A DNA stretch of 64,000 nt from Metarhizium brunneum (taxonomy: Eukaryota > Ascomycota > Sordariomycetes > Hypocreales > Clavicipitaceae). Below are positions 33,584 to 45,500 of the stretch, piece by piece (position 1 is the stretch's first letter; each line of letters begins with the position of its first letter). The stretch lies in assembly GCF_013426205.1 (NCBI RefSeq), contig NC_089427.1, forward strand, positions 1,984,001 to 2,048,000. Direction: 5' to 3'. Both the position numbers and the translations under genes were made by a program. The notes below the pieces were generated by a model. The model was given only the letters and a program-made list of their open reading frames with translations, did not search any database and was not told the DNA's origin.

Positions 33584-34581
33584 CTACTCGTCCTCGCCAA
33601 TCTGTGAAATACCCACGGGTCAGCATCATTCTCAAACAAAACGCCGTTTTGAAGCAAGACATACCTTGGGCGCCAGGTAGAAGCGCAGATAACTGCTACC
33701 AGATACAAGGTACTCGACCAACAGGGGCACCTCGCTCGACAGGCAAATCTTGACCGTGGGCGACAGCGGGGCGGCCTTGCAAAAGTTGACGAGGTACTTG
33801 AGAGAAAAGGTCAGGGACACGGGCTCGACGAGGTCAATCTTGATATCCATATCGGGCTTATCGGTGTTGGTAGTGCTTCGGAGGGTGACGGAACCGTTGC
33901 CAATGTCGCCGTTGCAGGCAAATTTGATGCCGTCCTTGCTGGCCTCGATGCTGACTGCACACACACGCGCGCATGAGCGCGCATTGTTAGCGAGACGTAT
34001 TCTCTCATATTATATCAAGCAAGGGACAAAGGGCGGGGGGGGCAACACGCACCAGACTCAGACATGGCAGCGAGATCGGTGCAGATTCGTCGAAACTCGG
34101 CGGAGGGCAGTTCAATGGTGGCAGCGTACTCAGTGTTCGGAATGCCCAGATGCTCCTGGTCAATATCCATGAGTTTGAGGTCATACTCGCTGATTCTGTC
34201 GTTTGAGCTGCTCTCAAACATCAAGTTCAGGACGTCGGGGGCATCCTCGGCCTTGATGGTGAGTACATCTTCGTTCTGGGCGGCGCGCAACACTTTGGTC
34301 AGGGACGTCAGGTTCACGCCGAGGGCAATGTTCCGGTCGCATCGGTAGGGCTCGAAGGAATCGCGCATTAGCATCATGGAGACGAGGGCCACGTGAGAGT
34401 TGTCCATGGCCTGCAGGGCGATGCCCGAGTCATTGCAGTCAAAGTTGCAGTCCTGGACGAGGTCCTTGATGGCCTCGACGACCTGATGGAACGTTAGTGA
34501 GAGCAACGACGACACGGCAGAGCGTGAATCAGAATGTACCCTTTTCAGGATATTAGCTTGTTTGAGTCGTGCTTCCAACAT
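33584..34581 (-). CDS. pol30/PCNA: Proliferating cell nuclear antigen (sliding clamp)
   Basis: Homotrimeric DNA clamp that tethers replicative polymerases and repair factors to DNA in the nucleus. Four exons: 34581-34540 ([14 protein letters not shown]), 34482-34053, 33954-33665 and a tiny last exon 33601-33584 encoding IGEDE plus stop. The frames total 259 aa, the standard length. Hallmarks: [33 protein letters not shown] in the DNA-facing region, [16 protein letters not shown] in the interdomain connecting loop, and the C-terminal LAPKIGEDE that receives PIP-box partners. The modifiable lysine of ASKDGIKF falls at residue 164, the conserved ubiquitin/SUMO site. An MluI cell-cycle box lies upstream, consistent with S-phase expression. 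Confidence 0.98.
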
Positions 34582-35431
34582 CTCTGCCAGACCGTTAGTA
34601 ACGATGCTAGTCCCGTCGAAATCGCGTGATTCAACGTACTGTCTCGAATATGTGAGTGTAAGAGCGGGGAAAGAGATTCGGGGCGGTGAGGGTGTGCCGC
34701 CAAGTCAATATTCAAACGAGGGCGAAAGAGATTTGAGAGGTAATTCGTGAGAAACCCTAATTGCGATATCACAGAAATGGGTTACAGAAATCGAGTCAAA
34801 GTCAAGTGTGAGAGAGAAGAAGCAAAAGCGTGCAGGACGTGGCAAGCGGGCACTCAAAAATCACTTAACACGCGAGGGAAGTTGTGGGTAAATTGAGACG
34901 CGTCGTGGCGGGGCTCCTGTGTCGACTGTGTCGAATGGAGCTCGCACTCGGTTGTGACGCCAACATTGCGCGGGGCATTTGCCCAGACGTGTTGGCTCTT
35001 GGACCCGGAGCAGCGTCAACGACCGACTAGTCCTTGTTTAACCTCGTCCGGCTTAATCTTCTAAAATACAGAGTAAATAAAGCATGCCGCTATACATGTA
35101 GACAAAGTAGATACAGCCCATTAATATGGCTGGCGACGGCCGCAGGTTTTACACAGTCAACCCGCAGCAAAACTAGCCCTTTTTCGTGAAGCAGAATATT
35201 TCATCGACATTACAGGGAGAGAAGAAAGAAGAAAAGAAAACTATTTGCAGAGAACGTATCAACCAGCCTGACACCTATCCTGAAACGCTATCCATGGAAG
35301 CCCTGACATTGCCAACTTGCGCCTAGATTATGCCTGTGTACCGTTTGCCCAGACGATGCAAAATGAGAGATAGAAAGAGAGGAAGAGAGATAAAAGTCCA
35401 CAGTCATCCATTTACAGCCGCTACATGCTGT
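34582..35431. other. PCNA promoter and 3' flank of Inp2-like gene
   Basis: 850 bp between PCNA's start and the stop of the next gene (also on the minus strand). Carries the MCB site and an extra ACGCG about 25 bp from it. Purine-rich stretches near 35215-35245 lie in the 3' flank of PCNA's upstream neighbour... no open frame with support is seen. Confidence 0.5.
34897..34904. promoter_or_regulatory. MluI cell-cycle box (MBF site) upstream of PCNA
   Basis: Palindrome GACGCGTC, containing ACGCGT, about 317 bp upstream of the PCNA start; a second ACGCG core lies at 34870-34874. ACGCGT is the binding site of the MBF/DSC1 complex that drives G1/S genes in fungi, and PCNA is a classical target. 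The role here is inferred from motif and neighbour. Confidence 0.5.
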
Positions 35432-37668
35432 TTACATGGAGATAACTCGGTTTGCTGGAGGGGCGCTAGCACGGGTCTTGGGCCGCAAGTTGATAACCGT
35501 CTCCAGCTCGCGGAGCATGCCCCTGGTGGCATCCATCTGTTTCCGAGCCTGTGCCTTTTGGTCGCGCTCTTCCTTCATCTTGACAATTCGTTCTTCTCTG
35601 GTAAGTGAGCTCTTTGGTCGTGGGTGTGCCACAGCCTCGAAAACCTCGGGCGTCTCTGGCTCACTCGGCTCATTCACGTCTGAAGCGGGCGGTGATTCGC
35701 CCGTCAGAGCCTTGAGGGCATCTGCCGCGGTGCCTTCACCAACCGTCGTCAGGCCGCTGAGGGAGCTCCTAGGAGACAAGAGCGTGCTCATAGATGACAG
35801 TCTCTTTTCGTTTCTATCGATTCCCAGAGCCAGAGCAGCCTTGCCCTCCTCCCACGCAGACATGAGTTCCTTGAGGTCTGCCCCAATGGATTCATATTGC
35901 GACATCAAGTTTGGCGCTAGTTCCGAAATATCGTTGGAGTCGTCTAGCGCGCGATCGGATTCTTCTCTCAGCAGGTGCAGCTTGGCCTGCAAGCCTCGGA
36001 TGCCCGTTGACATCGAGTTTAATTTGCGCAACTGGGAGCGCCAGCGTTCCCTGCCCGGCGTTAAGGGACCCTTGGGAGTAGGAGGGTTAGGGAATGCTAG
36101 ACAGATCAGTAAACACCTTTCTTCTAAAGTAGGAGATTGATGGGCCGCATAGTACTTACATTCAGCTTCCCTCAAGATGCCCTGGAGCTTTTGGAACGCA
36201 GCCTGCGTGGTTTTGTTGAGGTTCCGAAGCACTTCGACCGCCGTTGTCCACCGGAGCAGGTCGGATCCCTCGCCGTTGGCATCCAGGGCCAACAAGGCAC
36301 ACAGAAGCATTTTGCGTGTGGTGTGAAACCGTGCAGCTAGAATCTTCAGTGTCCGGAGTGACTCGGCGTCATCAAACTCGCCCTCGGTAAATCCTTGCAG
36401 AGCATCAGACATGTCCAAGTCGTTGATGTCGTACATGTCATAGTACTTTTCCAGCTCTGTTTGCTCGGAAAAGCCCTGGACCAGATTCGCCATTTGCATA
36501 TAGGCATCCAAGACATCTGCAAATGAACTCTTTAGTGCCCTTCGTAGGCGAACGCATTTTCTGGCCTGGTTGCGATCCTCTAGTCTGGTAATTGGGGGCA
36601 ATGGGGCGCTGCTATCAAAATGGTTAGCACCATGTGATGAAGACCCGAAAGAAAGAAAAATACAAAGGAGGGGGGAGAGTGTGTGAGAGAAAGAGAAAGA
36701 GAAAGAGAAAGAGAAAGAGAAAGAGAAAGAGAATAGCAAGCATGAACCGGCGGCTGCGTACATTCGATAACCACGAGAAACAAGCTCTACTTCCTGGACA
36801 AGCGACAATGTAGCTTCCGATGCGCTATCAAAATCGTTGGAATTGGAAACAAAGGTGGCAATCTCGGCCAAGGATTGCATTCGTCTGTAGCGAAGCCACT
36901 GCCGTCGCATGTATATCTGACCAAGAAAGGCTGCGGCCGCACACAAAACCAGGAGAAATGCCAGCCGTTTCCGCGTGACATACGAGGGCGCGTTTCCAAG
37001 AACCCAGCTTAGAACAACGGCAATGGCAAGGGCGCCGAGAATGGAAGCAAGCATCCCCTCTGTCGACAAAAGCGGTTGGTTGTGCTTATCGTCGCTGTTC
37101 GCTCCGGGCACGCTGGGGGCAGCTGGTCGATGACCCAGGATCGAGGTCCCGCTTAGCAACTGCGACGCGATGATGGTGTAGCGAAATTGCTCGAGAAATT
37201 TGGAATTGTCGGCGCGATCGAGGCTCGCCACCACGGCAGCCTATGGAAGGAAATTTTGTCAGTTGGAAAGGAGCAGGTTTCACGATATACCCTCTGCGCT
37301 TTGCGAGAAGAGTTTGGCCGTACCGAGCAGTTCCTCCTCATAGATTGCAGCCTTGTTGCCCCGAGGGCCCTGGGCACGTCCGTCTGCAAGAGGGCCGGGG
37401 CTTTGCCTCGAAATCTCGATTTCACCATCGGTCGACCTGTAGGGGCAAACGGCGAGGGACTTGGCGGCGGCGACGAGTCGAACTCTGGCGAGGAAGGCCG
37501 TGGTGAGGCATTGACGGCGGCCCAGTCAGCCTCAGAACCGCTTCCCCCATCTACATTTCCGCATGCTGGCGTTAGAACAAGACTGTATAAGGCTGGATGA
37601 GGTTGGATGGCCGGCTTACCTTTGAGGTAGTCGGCTAGAGGCGACTCCTCATACACAATGGGTTCCAT
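35432..37668 (-). CDS. Inp2/vezatin-type myosin-binding membrane protein (639 aa)
   Basis: Probable peroxisome-membrane adaptor for myosin V (family of yeast Inp2, vezatin-type myosin-binding domain). Five exons fit: 37668-37620, 37565-37291, 37240-36762, 36611-36160, 36096-35432, totalling 639 aa. It starts MEPIVYEESPLADYLK, the usual fungal opening. The core reads SLDRADNSKFLEQFRYTIIA, then two hydrophobic helices (MLASILGALAIAVVLSWVL and AFLLVLCAAAAFLGQIYM), then the myosin-binding-like block RISAPLPPITRLEDRNQARK and helices ending near residue 420; the last 200 residues are coiled/charged, with KSSLTREERIVKMKEERDQK. Intron 3 holds a GAGAAA microsatellite. The exon 2/3 junction is uncertain: another frame across it (AAIYEEELLGTAKLFSQSAE) also looks coding. 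Yeast function is established for Inp2; here it is inferred. Confidence 0.75.
36686..36733. repeat. GAGAAA hexanucleotide microsatellite in an intron
   Basis: About eight copies of GAGAAA (CTTTCT on the sense strand) inside intron 3 (36761-36612) of the Inp2-like gene, forming part of its polypyrimidine tract. The frame stays open through it, so a naive reading adds a false FSFSFS run. Confidence 0.9.
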
Positions 37669-39878
37669 GTAGCGACTCTTGTGGTGCGGAGTGGGAGAAT
37701 GACGGAATGACGTCGCAGAAGCGGTGACATGCACGGCATTGGAAGCACGAGGAATGCGCCCCAAGCCAGGTGAGGAAGTGCTTATTGCCGGAAGAATTGA
37801 GAAGAAAAAAGAAAAAGCAACGAGAGTAATCGGTAAAGGGTTGTCAAGTTGCGTGCTCTACAATACAGCGTGTCCCAATGACAAGCTGACTGGAGCAACG
37901 CAAGTCGACAAAATTATTCAGGGGACGTTGCCCCGAGATGGACGACAAGTAACCATTGGGTTCATATCCATGATCGCAGGCACGGACGGGGGGGGGCCTC
38001 CTTCCCTGGTGGTGTTTGTGGCTATGCCCGGAACGGCAGCGCCGTGCTTTGAACATTGGAGCTCCGGCCATTGACGGCCAACTCGTGTCTGCTGCATGCA
38101 TGCTGAAGCTTGGTCAAGTGTTTCGGCAGCAGCGCGACAGGGATCATTCACTAAACTACAGGGGCCCATCGCCTATGTCGACCACCAGTGGCACCAGACT
38201 GCAAGGCTAAATCCCTGGTCAATTTTGACATGATGCATGTGCCAATTTCGCCCATCTCCGCAAACAATGCGCCCAGAATCATGGCAAACAAAGGAGGAAA
38301 AAAAGAAAAAAAAAAATCCAACACAGGGGCGCACATGCCAGGCACCTGTTTCTTCAACGACAAAAGATGGCCATGCACAGTACTCCGTACACCGAAGTAG
38401 AGGAGGTGGCCCGTTTGCTCAAAGAGACCCTGGTAGGATCGTCAGCCATGCCGAGGAACGTTCAAAGATCAAGTGTGATTTCCCCACACCAGATCGTCAA
38501 CCCTTGCGTTTCACGGGAGGGACACACCCGAGAGCAAACATGCACATTGAGTTTGAATTAGACTTTGTAGCTCTTCGTTGGTCACGCGGCGCGCGTCGTA
38601 TGTCGCTAGGACGTCGTGTGAAGCCGCCACAAGACTTGAGCGTTGTCAAGGTATTCAACATAAGTGGCGGATGCCTTTAATCAAGCTGATCCTTTTGCAT
38701 TACAGTTCACGCTGCCACCATGCCGACACCCACGTGTACTCCGAACGGTGTTATCCTTTTCGCTAATGATAGAGAGCCCAAATATCGTCTCTTACGTCTC
38801 TTTGCCCACGCCGAGGTGTGACAGAAACTCGTATAGCGGGTTGGCGTTTATGGAGAGGCGAGGGAGCTTGGCTTCGACCTAGGACTCTCTGGTCTGGGAA
38901 AGACTGGAGGACGACAAGCTGAGTGGCCAAGTCTAGGCAGTAATTGTTAGGATATCTACCATGCTGTTGTCCGATGCTCGTTGTAAGTGAGGTTTTTAAC
39001 GGCGATAGACGTCGAAAACCAGATAGCATCATCTTGGAATAAGGTGGATGAGAACAAGAGACACGTGTTGTGAAACTGGCCGCCGTATGGCGCCTAGGAT
39101 AGCACGACAACGACATTGATTATCAATATTCCAGGAACGTGGTATGCCGTGATGTCGTTACTCTAAGCTTTGCCATTCAAACTTGAAGAATGGTGGGACA
39201 CAACAGCTTTGCACATCGTCGGATCTGAGTTGCCTGTAGGCCATCGATTCCTTGACCGATTTTGTCATGACTGTCCGCGATTGACTTCTCGCTGGACCAT
39301 TTTCTCGGACGTGACGAGGAGTGTTCAGCGTTCTTGGAACTGCCTTGTTCATCGCTTTATCATGTGAAGCTACAAGGTTCTCCGCCCGTAGTAAATCAAG
39401 GTTATGAATGCTCCATCCAAAGTAATTGCGGCTTTGTTGAAAGAGCCGGATAGTGATGAAGCGTCAACGTTGGCGATAACTCAATCATCATGGGTCCTGC
39501 AGCGTCATAGTCGGTTTTCCACATTTTGCGACGCTGAGAATTACTTCATCGAATAATAAGTCTTCAATTTTGGCACGCATTCGGCCGTGCTTCTGTCTAG
39601 ACGAGAGGTATCCTGTTTCGAGGCGAACGACGAATGATGAGGTTAGCATGGAGATTATTGCAGTAGAAAGACACCGCTGGGGCCAGAATCGCTGGTGGTG
39701 ACCCCAGGGCCCACACACACTCCGTACATAGATGGACACGGAATATTAGCTTTGCCGATCGCCGAAGATCAATGCAGCACCGGATCACAGAGCTTCAGCA
39801 ACAGCAAAGCAACACCACGGCAAGCTGGTGTACAGCTTCGCCGATCCTTGAACGCAATTCCCCAATCGATCCGGCCCA
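37669..39878. other. Intergenic 2.2 kb
   Basis: Divergent spacer between the Inp2-like gene and the unknown 677-codon gene. Dispersed motif copies: GTACTCCGTAC at 38380-38390 and ACTCCGTAC at 39719-39727, the latter 160 bp before the next start. Runs of G (37988-37995) and A. Short frames (e.g. 38237-38680 plus) lack motifs. No gene supported. Confidence 0.5.
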
Positions 39879-41912
39879 ATGCCTACGCGGTCGCCGGCGA
39901 AAGGGCACTCGCCCGCCATTGTGTCCAACATTGGCATCTGGGTTACCGACGCCATGCTTCTGCACGCAGTTGAGCGATACCAGCGAGGTGTCGTGGCATC
40001 ATGTCGACGGATTCATTCCCACGCAGGGCCTCTCGAGAGCCGTCGTCGAGCTACGAGGCGACACATGACCGGCCTCATGCCGACTTCTCACCCTTACCCC
40101 CCCATCTGGCAATTTGGTGTTGGCCCCAGCTCCATGGAGTGGGAGGCCCCGACTACACAACAACACAGAAGACAAAAACGTGAGCAGATTAGCGTGTCAA
40201 ACATGTTCAACAACTTAATTGGCTGGCTCGAAAACGTGGGCTCTACCGACAGGCCATTCATTTCACCCCCCAGTCAGCGATTCGAGGCGGGAGCCGTCTC
40301 TGCTGAGGCTCTGGCAATCAACCCAGCAGTCGAGGCTGTCGATGTTCCCGGCCCGATGTTACAAGAACCCACGTCATTGCAGCATCTCCCCGAGGAAATT
40401 ATCAAGTTACGGTCCAGCATCTTCGGTTTTGACATTGTCGACAACAAGACCTTGTTCAAACTGACAAAAACATGTCGACAGTCTCTTCGCCGTCGGGTTG
40501 AGCGTGGAGACTTGTCTGTCGAGGCTCTGTTGGCAGCCTTGGAACCGCTGGATTCGGCCTCAAAAAGTCGCATCCCAACCGCAGAAATGGTGAATAAACT
40601 ACGCGCCATGATTCGGCGCTCGATCCTGTATGCCATGGTGGACGCGGAAAAGCAAACTCCCCGGTCTATTTCCCCTGACCTCTGGTTGGCATTCGTAGGC
40701 AGGGTGTGTGCTAGCAATGGCGACAACCATGATATCCAACTCTTCTGGAGGCTAATGGCCGCTGTGCCTAGCTCAGTTGGAGAACGAATACTGCCCGAGC
40801 AAATACGCAACCTAGCGATTGCCTTTGTCACAGCCCAAGCCAACCGACACAACCTCTTTGGTCACTGGTCAGCTCGGGCTGCTAGGTTTGGTCAATCCTT
40901 GGAATCACTAAACGCCAGTCAACGCCAGGAGCTTGACGACGGCATGATAAAATTTCTCCTTCAACAGGATTGGATTTCCGAAAGAGCCCGACGGATGCGG
41001 TTTTCCTGGCTAGTGATCAAATCTTACGACAATCAAACGACCACCAATGAATTTATTCAGACCGTTCATGCCTGCAGCGGCAAAGAGCTCCAGTTACACG
41101 TTGTGCAGCTGTGGCAGGTCCTCGCCGCTCGACTTCATGCTATCGGAGCGTTGGATAACGAGGCGCACAAGCAGGTGCTGCAAGACGGCCACAACACCTC
41201 CATGAGCCAGCGGTGGACTTCGCTAGTGGCTGCTCTCATGACATCAAGCAACAGAAATTCGGCACTGCAGGAACTATGCACTATTTTGACCGAAATGGGT
41301 CAGTTCGACGCCGTGGTGCATGCCCTGACGGGCAAGCCTGTGCACCTTTTGCGACGAGATGTCATGGAGGCGCTCGCGTCTGCGTGTGACAACCACCATC
41401 AAGCGCTTCAGCTTTACGACTCAATCGATCTAAGACGTCAGCCAGTTCGAAGACGACCGTTGTGGGCTTGGTCTGTATGGACCAAGTATGTTGAGCAAAT
41501 GATCAAGGACCCGACTGTACAGCCCATACGTATCTGGCAGGTCCTCAACCTCACCTCCAGACAAAATGAACCAACCGTGGAAACGAAAGCCAAGTCGCAA
41601 CTTTTGGACCAAATGGGCCAGTGGTTCGTCGAAGCACAGCACCTCACTGACCGCCAAGTGCTGCGCAATGTCGAGAAATGCATCTCCTTGCAGCGCCCCT
41701 TGACAGACGGTGTCTCGTCACAGATGCTCGCCAACTTGGCGGATATTATAACTCGAGATCTGGACAAGAGCCAACGGGGCCGTACTTCCCGCATGCAGTG
41801 GCTTCTGAGCATGGTAGCTCAGAATCAGGGTCAGGAACAAGCGAGCAGGACTGCGTCGGCCTTGAATGGATGGAGGGCACAAATCGAGCCGAGAGGCAGT
41901 GAGCAATTGTAA
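39879..41912 (+). CDS. Unknown helical protein, probably mitochondrial (677 or 652 aa)
   Basis: I do not recognise a named domain. The frame is a single exon with strong coding character and is almost entirely alpha-helical, with repeated ~35-residue helix pairs (for example LWLAFVGRVCASNGDNHDIQ, TEMGQFDAVVHALTGKPVH, LWQVLAARLHAIGALDNEAH), reminiscent of pentatricopeptide-like or similar helical-repeat proteins that act on mitochondrial RNA. The first ATG (39879) gives 677 aa; an in-frame ATG at 39954 (MLLHAVERYQRGVVASCRR) gives 652 aa and a better Arg-rich, acid-poor presequence, so it may be the true start. A central SPDLW...FWRLMAAVPSSVGE block and the tail MQWLLSMVAQNQGQEQASR are characteristic of an uncharacterised ascomycete family. 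No transmembrane helix. Confidence 0.8.
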   Translation: MPTRSPAKGHSPAIVSNIGIWVTDAMLLHAVERYQRGVVASCRRIHSHAGPLESRRRATRRHMTGLMPTSHPYPPIWQFGVGPSSMEWEAPTTQQHRRQKREQISVSNMFNNLIGWLENVGSTDRPFISPPSQRFEAGAVSAEALAINPAVEAVDVPGPMLQEPTSLQHLPEEIIKLRSSIFGFDIVDNKTLFKLTKTCRQSLRRRVERGDLSVEALLAALEPLDSASKSRIPTAEMVNKLRAMIRRSILYAMVDAEKQTPRSISPDLWLAFVGRVCASNGDNHDIQLFWRLMAAVPSSVGERILPEQIRNLAIAFVTAQANRHNLFGHWSARAARFGQSLESLNASQRQELDDGMIKFLLQQDWISERARRMRFSWLVIKSYDNQTTTNEFIQTVHACSGKELQLHVVQLWQVLAARLHAIGALDNEAHKQVLQDGHNTSMSQRWTSLVAALMTSSNRNSALQELCTILTEMGQFDAVVHALTGKPVHLLRRDVMEALASACDNHHQALQLYDSIDLRRQPVRRRPLWAWSVWTKYVEQMIKDPTVQPIRIWQVLNLTSRQNEPTVETKAKSQLLDQMGQWFVEAQHLTDRQVLRNVEKCISLQRPLTDGVSSQMLANLADIITRDLDKSQRGRTSRMQWLLSMVAQNQGQEQASRTASALNGWRAQIEPRGSEQL

Positions 41913-42586
41913 ATACGTCATAGTAATAAATATCATAAGACCAACCAACCTAGGATTGAATGTACTGTCACAGTCGCATTACGCCATTGTTCACCCTCAT
42001 TCTTGTATTCTGTCGTGTCCCTGTATAGAGTAGACGAGTCCTGCTGCCTCAACCACCCATAAGCGGCCCTGTTTACGACAATTGGTGAAAGAATCTGCAC
42101 GAAAAACAAGCACATGTGTATTCAGCTCTCAAGCATACCAAGAACCCGAAGAAAAGTCGGTGCCTAAATTACATCACATAAATACAAGCGAGAACCAGAC
42201 ATCCGAAGACCATACCCAAGGACGGAGTCGCAGTGACACATTAAACCAAATGTAATACCCAAAAACACAGCATGAGAAAAAAAAGTTAGAAAAAAAAGTT
42301 TGAAAAGAGAAAAGGAAAGAAAAAATAAAGGAGCGGATATCGCAATCGAACAAAACCTTCCCATATCCCTTGTTGAGTCCATTTGACTGCCCAACACCTA
42401 TATCATCATCATTGTATTGTAAGTAAAAGAAAGAAAAAATTATACCTTGGTTTGCCCCCTATATGCTTCTTTTAATGTACGTTCCCCTTCTAAAATTGCG
42501 TTCTTCATCAAGTAGACATGATTCATCATCTCACTCAAGCCAGAGTGCCCGCCCTCTTTACTGGATACCAGCCTTTTGCGGCTGAC
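41913..42586. other. Convergent 3' flanks, A-rich
   Basis: 670 bp between the convergent stops of the helical protein and the giant tether gene. Rich in A runs and AAAG/AAAT words (42280-42330) typical of fungal 3' UTR and polyadenylation sequence. No gene. Confidence 0.65.
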
Positions 42587-45500
42587 TTAGGCTTCGGGTT
42601 GCCCCATTGATTCTGTGACAAGGCTGATGCGGCTGCGTGCACCGAGAGAAGCGCCACCGGCTTCGCTTGATGGGGTGTAATGGCGTCTGCCCTTGTCATC
42701 GCGAGAGATGAGTACTTGGGCGGGACAGACGACAATCTTTTCTTCGCCGATGCCGTCGTCGTCTCCTCGTTTGACAACAAGAGGGAATAGGACTATTCGA
42801 ACAACAGATCCCTGAGATTCGAGCTCCTCGTTGGTCATGTTGGTGCTGCCGCTTCGCTCATTCATCATGGCTGCATCAAAGGACACAGTGGCTGCCAGTT
42901 CACCATCTGCGTCATATTCGGGCTGCAGGGGTGGAAGCATCATGTATTCTGCTCGCTGAGTGCGCATTTCAACGGACAGGTCCACCGCTTCGTGCATGAC
43001 TCTGCGAAGCTGTGATTGGATTTGGCCTTCCAGGTTGGACGGCGGGGGGAGTATTTTGCAGAGAGTCTGGTAGATGGCCTGCACAACGGCTTCGGTATCG
43101 AGGTCCCGCTGGTCCTTGAAGCTGGCTCTCTTGGAAAGGAGGGTCAACGTGACTGCTCGCCACTGGCGAACGGCCTGCGCAGGGCCGACTTCTGTCAGCA
43201 GCTTCTCCAGAGACTTGAGTTTTTGGCGCTGTTCTCGATCCATGCCAAACAGGTACCTCGTGAAGACAAACTCCCAAATCATGTTCATCGACATGGCCAT
43301 GAAGATGTCCCGACGCCTGACGCGGTCCCGAAGATAGGTGTCGACATCGGTTCCATCCAAGACGGCATTGTCCAGGCGGTCAATCGTCTTCTCGTCGTTG
43401 ATCTCGCTCGTGAGGCGGCAGGCGCGCATGTCAGAAAACTTGGAGAAGCGCAACACCCACTGCTGGACGTGCGAGCAGAGCTGCTGGCACCGGTGGTCGA
43501 AGTAGTCCTCGTCCTTGATGTTGAGGAACCCAGCATCGCCAGCCTTGGACTCGAGGATCTTGCGCTGCATCTGGCGGACTTGGTCCTTGGCCTCTTCCAG
43601 CTTGGCGCGCAAGTCGGCGATTTCAGCGTCCCTGTCCCGCAGCGACTGGGTAAATGTAGTGTGGGCGCCACGAGCCTCGTCCAGCTCGCGGGTCATGTCG
43701 GCATAGCGGCCACTGTCCTTGCTGGCCAGCTCTGCATTGGCGCTTGTGAGGCCCTCGTTGACCTCGGTCAGACGGGCGACCTCGTTTTGCAAAAAGTGCA
43801 GTGATTGTTTGAGAGATTCGATTTCAGAGTCGCGCTCGGAGAGGACGCTGGCGGCTTTCTGACTGAGATTCTGTTCGGCATGCGTGCGGGCCTCGGTTAG
43901 CATGCGGTTCTCGGCCATGAGCTGCTCGACCCTGGACTCGAGCTCGAGGACCTGCATGCTTTGGCGGCGGCGCATGCTGTGAGGGCGGGTGGGCGACCGC
44001 GGCGAGCCAATGCGGCCCTCGCCGTAGCCGTCGTAGACGTCGGCCATGTCCCTTTCCTCGCCCTTGGAGCGGACACGGCTCTCGTTGGCGACAGGCGGCG
44101 GCAGCACCTGGGAGTCAGTGGCAGTCGCAATCGCGGGCGCCGACGTAGGCGTTGATGAAGTGGAACTGGAGTTGCGTCGTTGACGAAGAGCTCGCAGGTC
44201 GCCGCTCATGCGCTTGTCAACACGCCGAAGTGGGGGGGTTGGGGTGGATCCTCTCAGCCCTTGGAGGCCGTGCAGACCTTGCAGACCTTGCAGACCTTGC
44301 AGACCAGTGATGCCTGGACTTTCAGGCCGCAACCTGAGCGGCTCAGGCGTGTGCTGCCGGGAGAGGCTGGAGTTGGACACGGACCGACGCGCGACTGGCT
44401 CGGCCCGTGAAGACAGATCCTGCCCATCCGGGCCCCTTGTTGGCGTTGCTGTTGCCGTCGCTGCAGCTGCAGCCTTTAATGATGGCAATGAGCCCGATGC
44501 GTAGATGTAGGGGTTGTCGCTGACGCTTCGCTGTCCCGCCGTAGCCTTTTCTGTCGCTGCTTTGGCTGCAAGTCCGATTCCAGCTCCTGTTGCTGCTGCT
44601 GCTACTCCAGCCGCGACGCCGCCCATCGAGGCTGCCTCGCCGTAGTCTTTTGTCTTGGTCGTCGTAGCGCTCCTCTTCGCCTTCTTGTCCTTCTTCTCTG
44701 GCTCTGGCGGAGCAACTGCCGCCTCTGGTTCTGTCAAAACAGGGGTGGCAGAGGGCGAGTGTCGTAATCTCTTCTTCGTAGACACATCGGGCGTCTGCGT
44801 CTGCGTCTGCGTCTGCATCTTGCCATCACTGTAGTCGTCTGTGTGGACTCCGCTGTCCCGTTGCTGGTCGTCTGTAGAAGTGATGCTGCGCCGCCGCCGT
44901 GGAGTCGGCGACTCGGGGGCAAAGCCGCTATCGCGGTTCATCTCCGGTGTTGGCCAGTTGTACTGGGCTGCGATTGCCTCTGCCTCGGGGACTTCTTGAA
45001 CGGAAGGCAGGCCTCTTGACGGAGAACGCCTGAAGTCAGACTCTGAACCCATACTTTGTAACGTTGGCTCGGGGTCGGATCTCTCTTTAAGCAATCCACC
45101 GACTGGTTCGCCAACTCCGGCAGATCGGCGCAACAGACCTGTAGGTTCCTTTGACATCGTAAGAGCGGCCGCCTCTCCACGTCCCAGAATAGGGTTCTCT
45201 GCAAACTCGTCACTGAGCGGCACTCCATGCTGTGGTGTCTCCGTCCATCCTCCATCCGACTCTGTAAAGCTCCCGCTCATTGTCCCAGGCAGAACATGCT
45301 TCAGTTCTCTGGTATTGGCAACTTCTAGCATCCCCACGCCCTTGGCCACTTCTTTGTCCTTGTTCCCTTCCTCCTCCTCGTCTGCCGCTCCGCCCCAGAA
45401 ATTCTCGTGGAGTTCCGCATCCTTTCCATCATCCAGCGCCTTCTTATCCGCTCCCTCCCACAAGGCAGGGTCATCAAACATGTCATCGTCCTGTGGCTGT

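Noticed and set aside
36620..36760. FSFSFSFS repeat in the unspliced Inp2-like frame
   Set aside because: It is the CTTTCT microsatellite of an intron; splicing AT|C restores RISAPLPPITRLED.
43016..43804. Plus-strand open frames of up to 262 codons opposite the giant gene
   Set aside because: They are shadows of the coiled-coil and C-terminal coding region on the minus strand, with leucine/glycine-biased composition typical of antisense frames.
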